A DNA stretch of 64,000 bases, from NCBI GenBank assembly GCA_023101725.1, contig JALJCO010000016.1, positions 1 to 64,000 of the forward strand, written 5' to 3'. The notes beneath the pieces were generated by a model that was not told the origin of the DNA, ran no database searches, and saw nothing but the letters and a program-made list of their open reading frames with translations. The stretch comes from Atherinomorus stipes. Taxonomy: Eukaryota > Chordata > Actinopteri > Atheriniformes > Atherinidae. The position numbers and the translations under genes are program-made. Positions 14,083 to 28,060 of the stretch are shown piece after piece (the stretch's first letter is position 1; every line of letters starts with the position of its first letter).

Positions 14083-17000
14083 GTCAAATATTGTTATTTT
14101 AACTCAACTCTGGCACTCTTTAAATGGCTGCTTTCAATCTGATCAACTTACCCAGTATTCTTAATCCTAAAACCTAACCTAACTGATTCTTAACGTCTAC
14201 TCCTAATACCCGATTAACTTAATAGATGGTGCTCTCTTAGATCTTATCAGCTTGCCTTTTTTACATACTAAACACTATTACTGCTAAATCCTAAAATCTG
14301 CCAGTTTCTGTTTTCAAAGCCCGAGATGGTTGATTAAATTACTCTTCAACTCAGATATCTGACCTGTAAATGCAGTTCTAAAGCTAACCATTCATTCCCT
14401 AATGATCAATATCCCCTTCATTATTTCGGACCGCCTTTTATCTCTCTGGTTAGACCAACCTTCAGCACTTTAACTTCCCAAAATCCATTAACTGGACAAC
14501 TTTAAAACCAAAACAGGGCTGGAAGTCAGGTCGCCTGGCACAATCCCGGATTCTATTTGCTTTTAAACAATAGTACGGCCATGCTTGACCTTTTTTAATA
14601 ATTCTGATGCTCGCGCCGTCATTAATTATTGTTCATTTAACTCAACTTGCAGTCTCTAAACCGCTCCTTTTGATCTTATCAACTTACCCAGTGTTTTTAA
14701 TCCTAAACCTAACCACCGATTCTTAATGCCTAATACTAACAACGGGCAATTACTTATGAAATGATGGTTCTCGAATCTTATCAACTTGCCCACTTTTTCA
14801 ATCCTAAACCTAACCAGGAATTACTAACGCCTAATAACACCTAATAATGAGCCGTTTTTATCTCCAAAGCCCAATGGAATGGGTTAAATTACTCTTTAAC
14901 TTGCAGATTATTTTGGACCGCCTTTTATCTCTCTGGTTAAGACGGTCCTTCAGCACCTTAACTTCCCTAAATCCATTAACTGGAACACTTTAAAACCGAA
15001 ACAGGGACAGAGTCAGCCAGGACTAAAAGACATCACCACATCGCCAACCATTGGACACTGGATCTGCCCGGGAATTGATCACCCCGTGGAGCTTGCCACA
15101 GGGAGAGGGAGTATGGTGATGAAAAGGCCGAAACTCCCGCTACTATCCCTGTGGTTCACCACTGACGAGAGATCCAGAAATTGAAAACTTAACAGCAGAT
15201 ACTCAGTAGGGAGTGAATAACTTGTATATCCAATCCCTATTGCAGCAAACCTAAACTAGACACCAAAAGAAGACCAGATAGAGATAGGGGCTTCTCGCTC
15301 TCTCAATAAACACGATCCTCCTGGCAGCCCTTCTTCGCTTCAACTAGAATATTACATCCGCGTCCTTGAACCCATGGAGGGCATACACTGAGAAATTCAG
15401 AAAGAAATCATTCATTTATTTACAACCCAGACAGATGGAGAAATTCAGAAAATTCCGTTGGGAACTTCATACAATACAGCTAACATGTCAGGACATTCAA
15501 GATAGACAAATCCCTCCATTAACACAGATCTCAAAAGGTATTGGTTGATATGGACTGGGGAGTTACGAGTGACGTGCGCCGGCCAGTGCCTTACCTTTGG
15601 GTCTCCATTCAACCGCCCAGTCGACGGATGAAGCGGGGAGGCCCATCGAGACAGATTCAAAAACCCTAACCCAGCCCGTGCCTTCGGAAGAACGTACTCT
15701 CCCAAAAACCAGGTATATCACCTACCTAAACCATTCAATAATCCAGAATTTACCACACTTCCACCCTTCTCTCCTGTCTTCCCTCATTCCATGAGGGAGA
15801 GAGGGAGGTAGAGTGTACAGCCCGGTCCGGCGGGGGAGATGCCAGCCCGGAAAAGGCTCCTCTCCCTGGCTCTGCCTCCCTCGTCCTCTCTTCTCTCTGC
15901 TTTCCTTTAAATAGCTACGGACCCTTGTTTCTCAGAGCAGACAAGCTCGAACTCGGGGAGACACCCTCGCCTCAACAAACCTAGATTACAGGTAATCTAC
16001 CAGCAAAACGCGATAGAAACTGCACCCCTATAAAACAGCTAAGGATCCTTGTTTTTCAGAGCAGACAAGCTTGAACTCAGGGAGGCATCCTCGCCTCATC
16101 AAACCTAGATCACAGGTAATCTACCAGCAAAACACGATATAAAACAGCTATGGATCCTTGTCTTTCAGAGCAGACATGCTCGAACTAAAAGAGACATCAT
16201 CGCCTCAACAAACCCAGATCACAGGTAATCTACCAGCAAAACACGATAGAAATTGCACACCTACAAAACAGCTAAGGATCCTTGTTTTTCAGAGCAGACA
16301 AGCTTGAACTCAGGGAGACATCCTCGCCTCAACAAACCTAGATCACAGGTAATCTACCAGCAAAACACGATATAAAACAGCTATGGATCCTTGCCTTTCA
16401 GAGCAGACATGCTCGAACTAAAAAGAGACATCCTCGCCTCAACAAACCTAGATCACAGGTAATCTGCCAGCAAAACGCGATAGAAATCTCACACCCCTAT
16501 AAAACAGTTATGGATCCTTGTTTCTCAGAGCAGACATGCTTGAACCTCCAATCAAAAGCCTCGTTGTTATTATCATCATCTCCAAATTTGACACCTCTAG
16601 CCCCATCAGTGGTTAATCTAGGCTCCATCCTCTTTCGCCCAATCAAATTGCAGCGTTTGACCTTAGGCAAAACCATTAATAGACCTATTAACTAATCTCC
16701 AAATTTCACAGCTCTAAACATAACCAAACCAATTTTATAGCCGAATAACAAATATTACCCATCATGCAGCACTATTAACTGTAATCCGCTCAATTTCATC
16801 ATTTTAACTGCCAACACCGGAAGAACCAAGGCATATGGGACATCAAAACGATCAGAAAAACTCCTTCTCTTCAGTAAACCAGGTGGTTTTAACAAAGGAT
16901 AAAACCAGTGAAAGTTCCTACTTGTGCACCATGACTTAAAAAGCTGTCTCCAGCAGTGACCTACCCGAGCCTCCATCTAAATGATGAAAGAAAACAGGTC

Positions 17001-17603
17001 CTTAAAGAGCCATCGCGGGGTAAGTTTGCTTCACATATCCACACCATTCAGCTGCTGAATTTGACAGGATCCTGGGGTTGTGCGGTGTATGGAACACAGG
17101 GCCTGCTTTCGGCTGCCCCCTCCCGGTGCCTGAGCCTGGGTGGGGGTGGGCTGGAGGCCGGGAACCCCTGGCACAATCCCAGATTCTATTCGCTTTAAAC
17201 CATAGCCATTCCTGGCCCTTTTTACTAATCCTGATGCTCACGTCGTTATTAATTATTATTAATTATTGTTAATCTCGTTCAACTCTTGCACTCTTTAAAC
17301 AGCTCCTTTTAATTCTTATCTTAATTTTAATCTGATCAACTCACCCAGTATTTTTTAATCCTAAACCTAACCACCAATTTTTAATGCCTATACAGCCATA
17401 CCTTTTTTAATAATTCCGATCCTCAAGTTATTATCAATTACTGTTATTTTAACTCAATTCTGGCACTCTTTAAACAGCTACTTTTAATCTGATCAATTTA
17501 CCCAGTATTTTTAATCCTAAACCTAACCACGATTCCTAATGCCTACTCAGCCATACCTGAACTTTTCTTAATAATCCTGATCCTCGCGTTATTATCAATT
17601 ACT
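14083..17603. repeat. 3.5-kb unit 5
   Basis: Carries AAATGGCTG and AACGTCTAC, indistinguishable from unit 4 at the sites I compared. Confidence 0.9.
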
Positions 17604-20600
17604 GTCAAATATTGTTATTTTAACTCAACTCTGGCACTCTTTAAATGGCTGCTTTCAATCTGATCAACTTACCCAGTATTCTTAATCCTAAAACCTAACC
17701 TAACTGATTCTTAACGCCTACTCCTAATACCCGATTAACTTAATAGATGGTGCTCTCTTAGATCTTATCAGCTTGCCTTTTTTACATACTAAACACTATT
17801 ACTGCTAAATCCTAAAATCTGCCAGTTTCTGTTTTCAAAGCCCGAGATGGTTGATTAAATTACTCTTCAACTCAGATATCTGACCTGTAAATGCAGTTCT
17901 AAAGCTAACCATTCATTCCCTAATGATCAATATCCCCTTCATTATTTCGGACCGCCTTTTATCTCTCTGGTTAGACCAACCTTCAGCACTTTAACTTCCC
18001 AAAATCCATTAACTGGACAACTTTAAAACCAAAACAGGGCTGGAAGTCAGGTCGCCTGGCACAATCCCGGATTCTATTTGCTTTTAAACAATAGTACGGC
18101 CATGCTTGACCTTTTTTAATAATTCTGATGCTCGCGCCGTCATTAATTATTGTTCATTTAACTCAACTTGCAGTCTCTAAACCGCTCCTTTTGATCTTAT
18201 CAACTTACCCAGTGTTTTTAATCCTAAACCTAACCACCGATTCTTAATGCCTAATACTAACAACGGGCAATTACTTATGAAATGATGGTTCTCGAATCTT
18301 ATCAACTTGCCCACTTTTTCAATCCTAAACCTAACCAGGAATTACTAACGCCTAATAACACCTAATAATGAGCCGTTTTTATCTCCAAAGCCCAATGGAA
18401 TGGGTTAAATTACTCTTTAACTTGCAGATTATTTTGGACCGCCTTTTATCTCTCTGGTTAAGACGGTCCTTCAGCACCTTAACTTCCCTAAATCCATTAA
18501 CTGGAACACTTTAAAACCGAAACAGGGACAGAGTCAGCCAGGACTAAAAGACATCACCACATCGCCAACCATTGGACACTGGATCTGCCCGGGAATTGAT
18601 CACCCCGTGGAGCTTGCCACAGGGAGAGGGAGTATGGTGATGAAAAGGCCGAAACTCCCGCTACTATCCCTGTGGTTCACCACTGACGAGAGATCCAGAA
18701 ATTGAAAACTTAACAGCAGATACTCAGTAGGGAGTGAATAACTTGTATATCCAATCCCTATTGCAGCAAACCTAAACTAGACACCAAAAGAAGACCAGAT
18801 AGAGATAGGGGCTTCTCGCTCTCTCAATAAACACGATCCTCCTGGCAGCCCTTCTTCGCTTCAACTAGAATATTACATCCGCGTCCTTGAACCCATGGAG
18901 GGCATACACTGAGAAATTCAGAAAGAAATCATTCATTTATTTACAACCCAGACAGATGGAGAAATTCAGAAAATTCCGTTGGGAACTTCATACAATACAG
19001 CTAACATGTCAGGACATTCAAGATAGACAAATCCCTCCATTAACACAGATCTCAAAAGGTATTGGTTGATATGGACTGGGGAGTTACGAGTGACGTGCGC
19101 CGGCCAGTGCCTTACCTTTGGGTCTCCATTCAACCGCCCAGTCGACGGATGAAGCGGGGAGGCCCATCGAGACAGATTCAAAAACCCTAACCCAGCCCGT
19201 GCCTTCGGAAGAACGTACTCTCCCAAAAACCAGGTATATCACCTACCTAAACCATTCAATAATCCAGAATTTACCACACTTCCACCCTTCTCTCCTGTCT
19301 TCCCTCATTCCATGAGGGAGAGAGGGAGGTAGAGTGTACAGCCCGGTCCGGCGGGGGAGATGCCAGCCCGGAAAAGGCTCCTCTCCCTGGCTCTGCCTCC
19401 CTCGTCCTCTCTTCTCTCTGCTTTCCTTTAAATAGCTACGGACCCTTGTTTCTCAGAGCAGACAAGCTCGAACTCGGGGAGACACCCTCGCCTCAACAAA
19501 CCTAGATTACAGGTAATCTACCAGCAAAACGCGATAGAAACTGCACCCCTATAAAACAGCTAAGGATCCTTGTTTTTCAGAGCAGACAAGCTTGAACTCA
19601 GGGAGGCATCCTCGCCTCATCAAACCTAGATCACAGGTAATCTACCAGCAAAACACGATATAAAACAGCTATGGATCCTTGTCTTTCAGAGCAGACATGC
19701 TCGAACTAAAAGAGACATCATCGCCTCAACAAACCCAGATCACAGGTAATCTACCAGCAAAACACGATAGAAATTGCACACCTACAAAACAGCTAAGGAT
19801 CCTTGTTTTTCAGAGCAGACAAGCTTGAACTCAGGGAGACATCCTCGCCTCAACAAACCTAGATCACAGGTAATCTACCAGCAAAACACGATATAAAACA
19901 GCTATGGATCCTTGCCTTTCAGAGCAGACATGCTCGAACTAAAAAGAGACATCCTCGCCTCAACAAACCTAGATCACAGGTAATCTGCCAGCAAAACGCG
20001 ATAGAAATCTCACACCCCTATAAAACAGTTATGGATCCTTGTTTCTCAGAGCAGACATGCTTGAACCTCCAATCAAAAGCCTCGTTGTTATTATCATCAT
20101 CTCCAAATTTGACACCTCTAGCCCCATCAGTGGTTAATCTAGGCTCCATCCTCTTTCGCCCAATCAAATTGCAGCGTTTGACCTTAGGCAAAACCATTAA
20201 TAGACCTATTAACTAATCTCCAAATTTCACAGCTCTAAACATAACCAAACCAATTTTATAGCCGAATAACAAATATTACCCATCATGCAGCACTATTAAC
20301 TGTAATCCGCTCAATTTCATCATTTTAACTGCCAACACCGGAAGAACCAAGGCATATGGGACATCAAAACGATCAGAAAAACTCCTTCTCTTCAGTAAAC
20401 CAGGTGGTTTTAACAAAGGATAAAACCAGTGAAAGTTCCTACTTGTGCACCATGACTTAAAAAGCTGTCTCCAGCAGTGACCTACCCGAGCCTCCATCTA
20501 AATGATGAAAGAAAACAGGTCCTTAAAGAGCCATCGCGGGGTAAGTTTGCTTCACATATCCACACCATTCAGCTGCTGAATTTGACAGGATCCTGGGGTT

Positions 20601-21124
20601 GTGCGGTGTATGGAACACAGGGCCTGCTTTCGGCTGCCCCCTCCCGGTGCCTGAGCCTGGGTGGGGGTGGGCTGGAGGCCGGGAACCCCTGGCACAATCC
20701 CAGATTCTATTCGCTTTAAACCATAGCCATTCCTGGCCCTTTTTACTAATCCTGATGCTCACGTCGTTATTAATTATTATTAATTATTGTTAATCTCGTT
20801 CAACTCTTGCACTCTTTAAACAGCTCCTTTTAATTCTTATCTTAATTTTAATCTGATCAACTCACCCAGTATTTTTTAATCCTAAACCTAACCACCAATT
20901 TTTAATGCCTATACAGCCATACCTTTTTTAATAATTCCGATCCTCAAGTTATTATCAATTACTGTTATTTTAACTCAATTCTGGCACTCTTTAAACAGCT
21001 ACTTTTAATCTGATCAATTTACCCAGTATTTTTAATCCTAAACCTAACCACGATTCCTAATGCCTACTCAGCCATACCTGAACTTTTCTTAATAATCCTG
21101 ATCCTCGCGTTATTATCAATTACT
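17604..21124. repeat. 3.5-kb unit 6
   Basis: Carries AAATGGCTG but AACGCCTAC, so it is intermediate between units 3-5 and units 1, 2 and 8. Confidence 0.9.
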
Positions 21125-24100
21125 GTCAAATATTGTTATTTTAACTCAACTCTGGCACTCTTTAAATGGCTGCTTTCAATCTGATCAACTTACCCAGTAT
21201 TCTTAATCCTAAAACCTAACCTAACTGATTCTTAACGCCTACTCCTAATACCCGATTAACTTAATAGATGGTGCTCTCTTAGATCTTATCAGCTTGCCTT
21301 TTTTACATACTAAACACTATTACTGCTAAATCCTAAAATCTGCCAGTTTCTGTTTTCAAAGCCCGAGATGGTTGATTAAATTACTCTTCAACTCAGATAT
21401 CTGACCTGTAAATGCAGTTCTAAAGCTAACCATTCATTCCCTAATGATCAATATCCCCTTCATTATTTCGGACCGCCTTTTATCTCTCTGGTTAGACCAA
21501 CCTTCAGCACTTTAACTTCCCAAAATCCATTAACTGGACAACTTTAAAACCAAAACAGGGCTGGAAGTCAGGTCGCCTGGCACAATCCCGGATTCTATTT
21601 GCTTTTAAACAATAGTACGGCCATGCTTGACCTTTTTTAATAATTCTGATGCTCGCGCCGTCATTAATTATTGTTCATTTAACTCAACTTGCAGTCTCTA
21701 AACCGCTCCTTTTGATCTTATCAACTTACCCAGTGTTTTTAATCCTAAACCTAACCACCGATTCTTAATGCCTAATACTAACAACGGGCAATTACTTATG
21801 AAATGATGGTTCTCGAATCTTATCAACTTGCCCACTTTTTCAATCCTAAACCTAACCAGGAATTACTAACGCCTAATAACACCTAATAATGAGCCGTTTT
21901 TATCTCCAAAGCCCAATGGAATGGGTTAAATTACTCTTTAACTTGCAGATTATTTTGGACCGCCTTTTATCTCTCTGGTTAAGACGGTCCTTCAGCACCT
22001 TAACTTCCCTAAATCCATTAACTGGAACACTTTAAAACCGAAACAGGGACAGAGTCAGCCAGGACTAAAAGACATCACCACATCGCCAACCATTGGACAC
22101 TGGATCTGCCCGGGAATTGATCACCCCGTGGAGCTTGCCACAGGGAGAGGGAGTATGGTGATGAAAAGGCCGAAACTCCCGCTACTATCCCTGTGGTTCA
22201 CCACTGACGAGAGATCCAGAAATTGAAAACTTAACAGCAGATACTCAGTAGGGAGTGAATAACTTGTATATCCAATCCCTATTGCAGCAAACCTAAACTA
22301 GACACCAAAAGAAGACCAGATAGAGATAGGGGCTTCTCGCTCTCTCAATAAACACGATCCTCCTGGCAGCCCTTCTTCGCTTCAACTAGAATATTACATC
22401 CGCGTCCTTGAACCCATGGAGGGCATACACTGAGAAATTCAGAAAGAAATCATTCATTTATTTACAACCCAGACAGATGGAGAAATTCAGAAAATTCCGT
22501 TGGGAACTTCATACAATACAGCTAACATGTCAGGACATTCAAGATAGACAAATCCCTCCATTAACACAGATCTCAAAAGGTATTGGTTGATATGGACTGG
22601 GGAGTTACGAGTGACGTGCGCCGGCCAGTGCCTTACCTTTGGGTCTCCATTCAACCGCCCAGTCGACGGATGAAGCGGGGAGGCCCATCGAGACAGATTC
22701 AAAAACCCTAACCCAGCCCGTGCCTTCGGAAGAACGTACTCTCCCAAAAACCAGGTATATCACCTACCTAAACCATTCAATAATCCAGAATTTACCACAC
22801 TTCCACCCTTCTCTCCTGTCTTCCCTCATTCCATGAGGGAGAGAGGGAGGTAGAGTGTACAGCCCGGTCCGGCGGGGGAGATGCCAGCCCGGAAAAGGCT
22901 CCTCTCCCTGGCTCTGCCTCCCTCGTCCTCTCTTCTCTCTGCTTTCCTTTAAATAGCTACGGACCCTTGTTTCTCAGAGCAGACAAGCTCGAACTCGGGG
23001 AGACACCCTCGCCTCAACAAACCTAGATTACAGGTAATCTACCAGCAAAACGCGATAGAAACTGCACCCCTATAAAACAGCTAAGGATCCTTGTTTTTCA
23101 GAGCAGACAAGCTTGAACTCAGGGAGGCATCCTCGCCTCATCAAACCTAGATCACAGGTAATCTACCAGCAAAACACGATATAAAACAGCTATGGATCCT
23201 TGTCTTTCAGAGCAGACATGCTCGAACTAAAAGAGACATCATCGCCTCAACAAACCCAGATCACAGGTAATCTACCAGCAAAACACGATAGAAATTGCAC
23301 ACCTACAAAACAGCTAAGGATCCTTGTTTTTCAGAGCAGACAAGCTTGAACTCAGGGAGACATCCTCGCCTCAACAAACCTAGATCACAGGTAATCTACC
23401 AGCAAAACACGATATAAAACAGCTATGGATCCTTGCCTTTCAGAGCAGACATGCTCGAACTAAAAAGAGACATCCTCGCCTCAACAAACCTAGATCACAG
23501 GTAATCTGCCAGCAAAACGCGATAGAAATCTCACACCCCTATAAAACAGTTATGGATCCTTGTTTCTCAGAGCAGACATGCTTGAACCTCCAATCAAAAG
23601 CCTCGTTGTTATTATCATCATCTCCAAATTTGACACCTCTAGCCCCATCAGTGGTTAATCTAGGCTCCATCCTCTTTCGCCCAATCAAATTGCAGCGTTT
23701 GACCTTAGGCAAAACCATTAATAGACCTATTAACTAATCTCCAAATTTCACAGCTCTAAACATAACCAAACCAATTTTATAGCCGAATAACAAATATTAC
23801 CCATCATGCAGCACTATTAACTGTAATCCGCTCAATTTCATCATTTTAACTGCCAACACCGGAAGAACCAAGGCATATGGGACATCAAAACGATCAGAAA
23901 AACTCCTTCTCTTCAGTAAACCAGGTGGTTTTAACAAAGGATAAAACCAGTGAAAGTTCCTACTTGTGCACCATGACTTAAAAAGCTGTCTCCAGCAGTG
24001 ACCTACCCGAGCCTCCATCTAAATGATGAAAGAAAACAGGTCCTTAAAGAGCCATCGCGGGGTAAGTTTGCTTCACATATCCACACCATTCAGCTGCTGA

Positions 24101-24645
24101 ATTTGACAGGATCCTGGGGTTGTGCGGTGTATGGAACACAGGGCCTGCTTTCGGCTGCCCCCTCCCGGTGCCTGAGCCTGGGTGGGGGTGGGCTGGAGGC
24201 CGGGAACCCCTGGCACAATCCCAGATTCTATTCGCTTTAAACCATAGCCATTCCTGGCCCTTTTTACTAATCCTGATGCTCACGTCGTTATTAATTATTA
24301 TTAATTATTGTTAATCTCGTTCAACTCTTGCACTCTTTAAACAGCTCCTTTTAATTCTTATCTTAATTTTAATCTGATCAACTCACCCAGTATTTTTTAA
24401 TCCTAAACCTAACCACCAATTTTTAATGCCTATACAGCCATACCTTTTTTAATAATTCCGATCCTCAAGTTATTATCAATTACTGTTATTTTAACTCAAT
24501 TCTGGCACTCTTTAAACAGCTACTTTTAATCTGATCAATTTACCCAGTATTTTTAATCCTAAACCTAACCACGATTCCTAATGCCTACTCAGCCATACCT
24601 GAACTTTTCTTAATAATCCTGATCCTCGCGTTATTATCAATTATT
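21125..24645. repeat. 3.5-kb unit 7
   Basis: Same diagnostic pair as unit 6 (AAATGGCTG, AACGCCTAC). It ends with ATTATTG, the junction seen before units 2 and 8. Confidence 0.9.
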
Positions 24646-26233
24646 GTCAAATATTGTTATTTTAACTCAACTCTGGCACTCTTTAAACGGCTGCTTTCAA
24701 TCTGATCAACTTACCCAGTATTCTTAATCCTAAAACCTAACCTAACTGATTCTTAACGCCTACTCCTAATACCCGATTAACTTAATAGATGGTGCTCTCT
24801 TAGATCTTATCAGCTTGCCTTTTTTACATACTAAACACTATTACTGCTAAATCCTAAAATCTGCCAGTTTCTGTTTTCAAAGCCCGAGATGGTTGATTAA
24901 ATTACTCTTCAACTCAGATATCTGACCTGTAAATGCAGTTCTAAAGCTAACCATTCATTCCCTAATGATCAATATCCCCTTCATTATTTCGGACCGCCTT
25001 TTATCTCTCTGGTTAGACCAACCTTCAGCACTTTAACTTCCCAAAATCCATTAACTGGACAACTTTAAAACCAAAACAGGGCTGGAAGTCAGGTCGCCTG
25101 GCACAATCCCGGATTCTATTTGCTTTTAAACAATAGTACGGCCATGCTTGACCTTTTTTAATAATTCTGATGCTCGCGCCGTCATTAATTATTGTTCATT
25201 TAACTCAACTTGCAGTCTCTAAACCGCTCCTTTTGATCTTATCAACTTACCCAGTGTTTTTAATCCTAAACCTAACCACCGATTCTTAATGCCTAATACT
25301 AACAACGGGCAATTACTTATGAAATGATGGTTCTCGAATCTTATCAACTTGCCCACTTTTTCAATCCTAAACCTAACCAGGAATTACTAACGCCTAATAA
25401 CACCTAATAATGAGCCGTTTTTATCTCCAAAGCCCAATGGAATGGGTTAAATTACTCTTTAACTTGCAGATTATTTTGGACCGCCTTTTATCTCTCTGGT
25501 TAAGACGGTCCTTCAGCACCTTAACTTCCCTAAATCCATTAACTGGAACACTTTAAAACCGAAACAGGGACAGAGTCAGCCAGGACTAAAAGACATCACC
25601 ACATCGCCAACCATTGGACACTGGATCTGCCCGGGAATTGATCACCCCGTGGAGCTTGCCACAGGGAGAGGGAGTATGGTGATGAAAAGGCCGAAACTCC
25701 CGCTACTATCCCTGTGGTTCACCACTGACGAGAGATCCAGAAATTGAAAACTTAACAGCAGATACTCAGTAGGGAGTGAATAACTTGTATATCCAATCCC
25801 TATTGCAGCAAACCTAAACTAGACACCAAAAGAAGACCAGATAGAGATAGGGGCTTCTCGCTCTCTCAATAAACACGATCCTCCTGGCAGCCCTTCTTCG
25901 CTTCAACTAGAATATTACATCCGCGTCCTTGAACCCATGGAGGGCATACACTGAGAAATTCAGAAAGAAATCATTCATTTATTTACAACCCAGACAGATG
26001 GAGAAATTCAGAAAATTCCGTTGGGAACTTCATACAATACAGCTAACATGTCAGGACATTCAAGATAGACAAATCCCTCCATTAACACAGATCTCAAAAG
26101 GTATTGGTTGATATGGACTGGGGAGTTACGAGTGACGTGCGCCGGCCAGTGCCTTACCTTTGGGTCTCCATTCAACCGCCCAGTCGACGGATGAAGCGGG
26201 GAGGCCCATCGAGACAGATTCAAAAACCCTAAC
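24646..26233. repeat. 3.5-kb unit 8, truncated
   Basis: Only the first 1.59 kb is present. It carries AAACGGCTG and AACGCCTAC. Sequence leaves the unit at the internal CAAAAACCCTAACCC, where full units continue into AGCCCGTGCC but this copy runs into CCCTAA-like repeats. Confidence 0.9.
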
Positions 26234-26283
26234 CCCTAACCCCCTAACGCCTAACCCTAACCCCTAACCCCTAACCCCTAACT
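26226..26283 (+). repeat. Interstitial telomere-like tract (CCCTAA variants)
   Basis: About 58 bp of CCCTAACC, CCCCTAACC and CCTAACGC variants. It begins within the CCCTAACCC motif of the truncated 3.5-kb unit and ends at the start of the 62-bp satellite. On the + strand CCCTAA faces as it would at a left chromosome end. Confidence 0.85.
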
Positions 26284-27165
26284 GCCTGTGATCTGCTTTT
26301 ATTATCAACTTTAACACCTACCCTGCCTGTTTTCCTAACCTTAATGCCTGTGATCTGCTTTTATTATCAACTTTAACACCTACCCTGCCTGTTTTCCTAA
26401 CCTTAATGCCTGTGATCTGCTTTTATTATCAACTTTAACACCTACCCTGCCTGTTTTCCTAACCTTAATGCCTTTGATCTGCTTTTATCACCAACTTTAA
26501 CACCTACCCTGCCTGTTTACCTAACCTTAGAGCCTTTTATCTGCCTTTATTATCAACTTTAACACCTACCCAGCCTGTTTTCCTAACCTTAATGCCTCTG
26601 ATCTGCTTTTATCACCAACTTTAACACCTACCCTGCCTGTTTACCTAACCTTAGTGCCTTTTATCTGCCTTTATTATCAACTTTAACATCCTACCCTGCC
26701 TGTTTTCCTAACCTTAATGCCTGTAATCTGCTTTTATTATCAACTTCAACACCTACCCTGCCTATTTTCCTGACCTTAAAGCCTCTGATCCACTCTTTTT
26801 TATCAACTTTAACATCGACCCTACCTGTTTTCCTAACCTGAATGCCTTTTATCTGCTTTCATTATCAACCTTAACACCTACCCTGCCTGTTTTCCTAACC
26901 TTAAAGCCTCTGATCCACTCCTCTTTATCAACTTTAACACCTACCCTGCCTGTTTTCCTAACCTTAATGCCTTTGATCTGCTTTTATCACCAACTTTAAC
27001 ACCTACCCTGCCTGTTTTCCTAACCTTAAAGCCTGATATACTTCTTTTTATCACCAACTTTAACACCTACCCTGCCTGTTTTTCTAACCTTAAAGCCTCT
27101 GATTTACTTTTATCAACTTAACCCCACCCTGTCTATTTTTCTAAACCTAAAGCCTCTGATCTGCT
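26284..27165. repeat. 62-bp satellite, about 14 copies
   Basis: Monomers start with GCCTGTGATCTGC at 26284, 26346 and 26408 (62-bp period) and continue with growing divergence to about 27165. Each has TTATCAACTTTAACACC, CCTGCCTGTTTTCC and TAACCTTAAT. The motif order resembles the short monomers inside the 3.5-kb unit, so the two look related. Confidence 0.85.
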
Positions 27166-27329
27166 TGTTCTTCTGAACTGATTTCTTCTCAACCTAAACC
27201 ATTTACCCTCTTGGTTTTACCAAGCCCTGATTTTCTGATCTGCTGGATTTCCAAATTCAAACACTCAGCCTGTCTGTCGCTCTGACTCGGCTACGTATCA
27301 GCCTCTGTCCTCTTAACTGTTAACACAAC
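27166..27329. other. Unique A/C-rich spacer
   Basis: The transition out of the 62-bp satellite. It holds decaying monomer pieces and no coding or structural signal I can support. Confidence 0.5.
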
Positions 27330-28060
27330 AGGAAAATGCTCCGAACGGTCCCCAATACCCCTGCATGGCTCCAAAATCCTGACACCCTTAGCCACGCCCC
27401 CCATTGTGTTCCACAAACTACACCTCAATTCCTATCTCTGCTCACCCATCATGGTTTTGAGATCTCATCACACTTAGCCACACCCCCCATTGTTCTCCAC
27501 ACAAACCAGAAATTGAAGAACCTCAGATCTGCTTGTTTCCCAACTTTGGCACTTATGCTATTGATTTTCCCATCTCTAAAACTCATTTACTTAAACTTTT
27601 CAACTTTAACACATCCACTGTCCTAGACTTTTTATAAGCTCCCACCTTTTAATCTTTAACACAACAGAAAATGCTTCCAGGTAATCCCCAGTGCCCACTT
27701 TCCCATGGTTCATCACACCTAGCCACGCCTCCTATTGTTTCACACACAACCCCTTGATTCCCGTTTCTGCACATCCTTCATGGTTTTGATCCCATCACAC
27801 TTAGCCACACCCCCCATTGTTCCCCACACAACCCGTGAATTCCCATCCCTGCACACCCATCGGGGTTCTGAAATCCCATCACACATAGCCACACCCCCCA
27901 TTGTTCACCACACAGCAATCCAAATACTTTTTCTTATTCACCCTAAGCCCTAATCTATTTCTGTTCTCCCATTTTCAATCCCTACACTGCCATCATATTT
28001 CCAGAATCCCATCACACTTAGCCACACCCCCCATTGATCTACAAACAACCCCTGCACCAA
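27330..28060. repeat. Degenerate repeats with AGCCACRCCCCCCATTG core
   Basis: The core recurs near 27390, 27477, 27722, 27803, 27888 and 28020, often about 85 bp apart. It is preceded by CCCATCACACTTAG-like sequence and followed by variants of TTCCACACAAAC. Two other versions (with AACACAACAGAAAATGCT at 27323 and 27660) suggest a larger duplication of about 330 bp. No gene is evident. Confidence 0.65.

Larger units (their letters stand above)
1..26233. repeat. Tandem array of a 3.52-kb satellite unit (7.45 copies)
   Basis: The same 3.52-kb sequence recurs head to tail. Units begin with GTCAAATATTG at 1, 3520, 7041, 10562, 14083, 17604, 21125 and 24646. The copies differ only by scattered substitutions and homopolymer lengths. 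The unit has no convincing gene: all open frames are under 100 codons and lack recognisable domains. It is rich in degenerate CCTAAACCTAACC motifs, a GC-rich block (about 2990-3090 in unit 1), a CT-rich stretch followed by TTTAAATAG (about 1690-1830), and nested shorter repeats. A subtelomeric satellite is the best reading. True copy number may differ from the assembly. Confidence 0.95.

Noticed and set aside
26284..28060. Regularly spaced repeats that could suggest a CRISPR-like array
   Set aside because: Adjacent monomers without unique spacers in a vertebrate genome; plain satellite.
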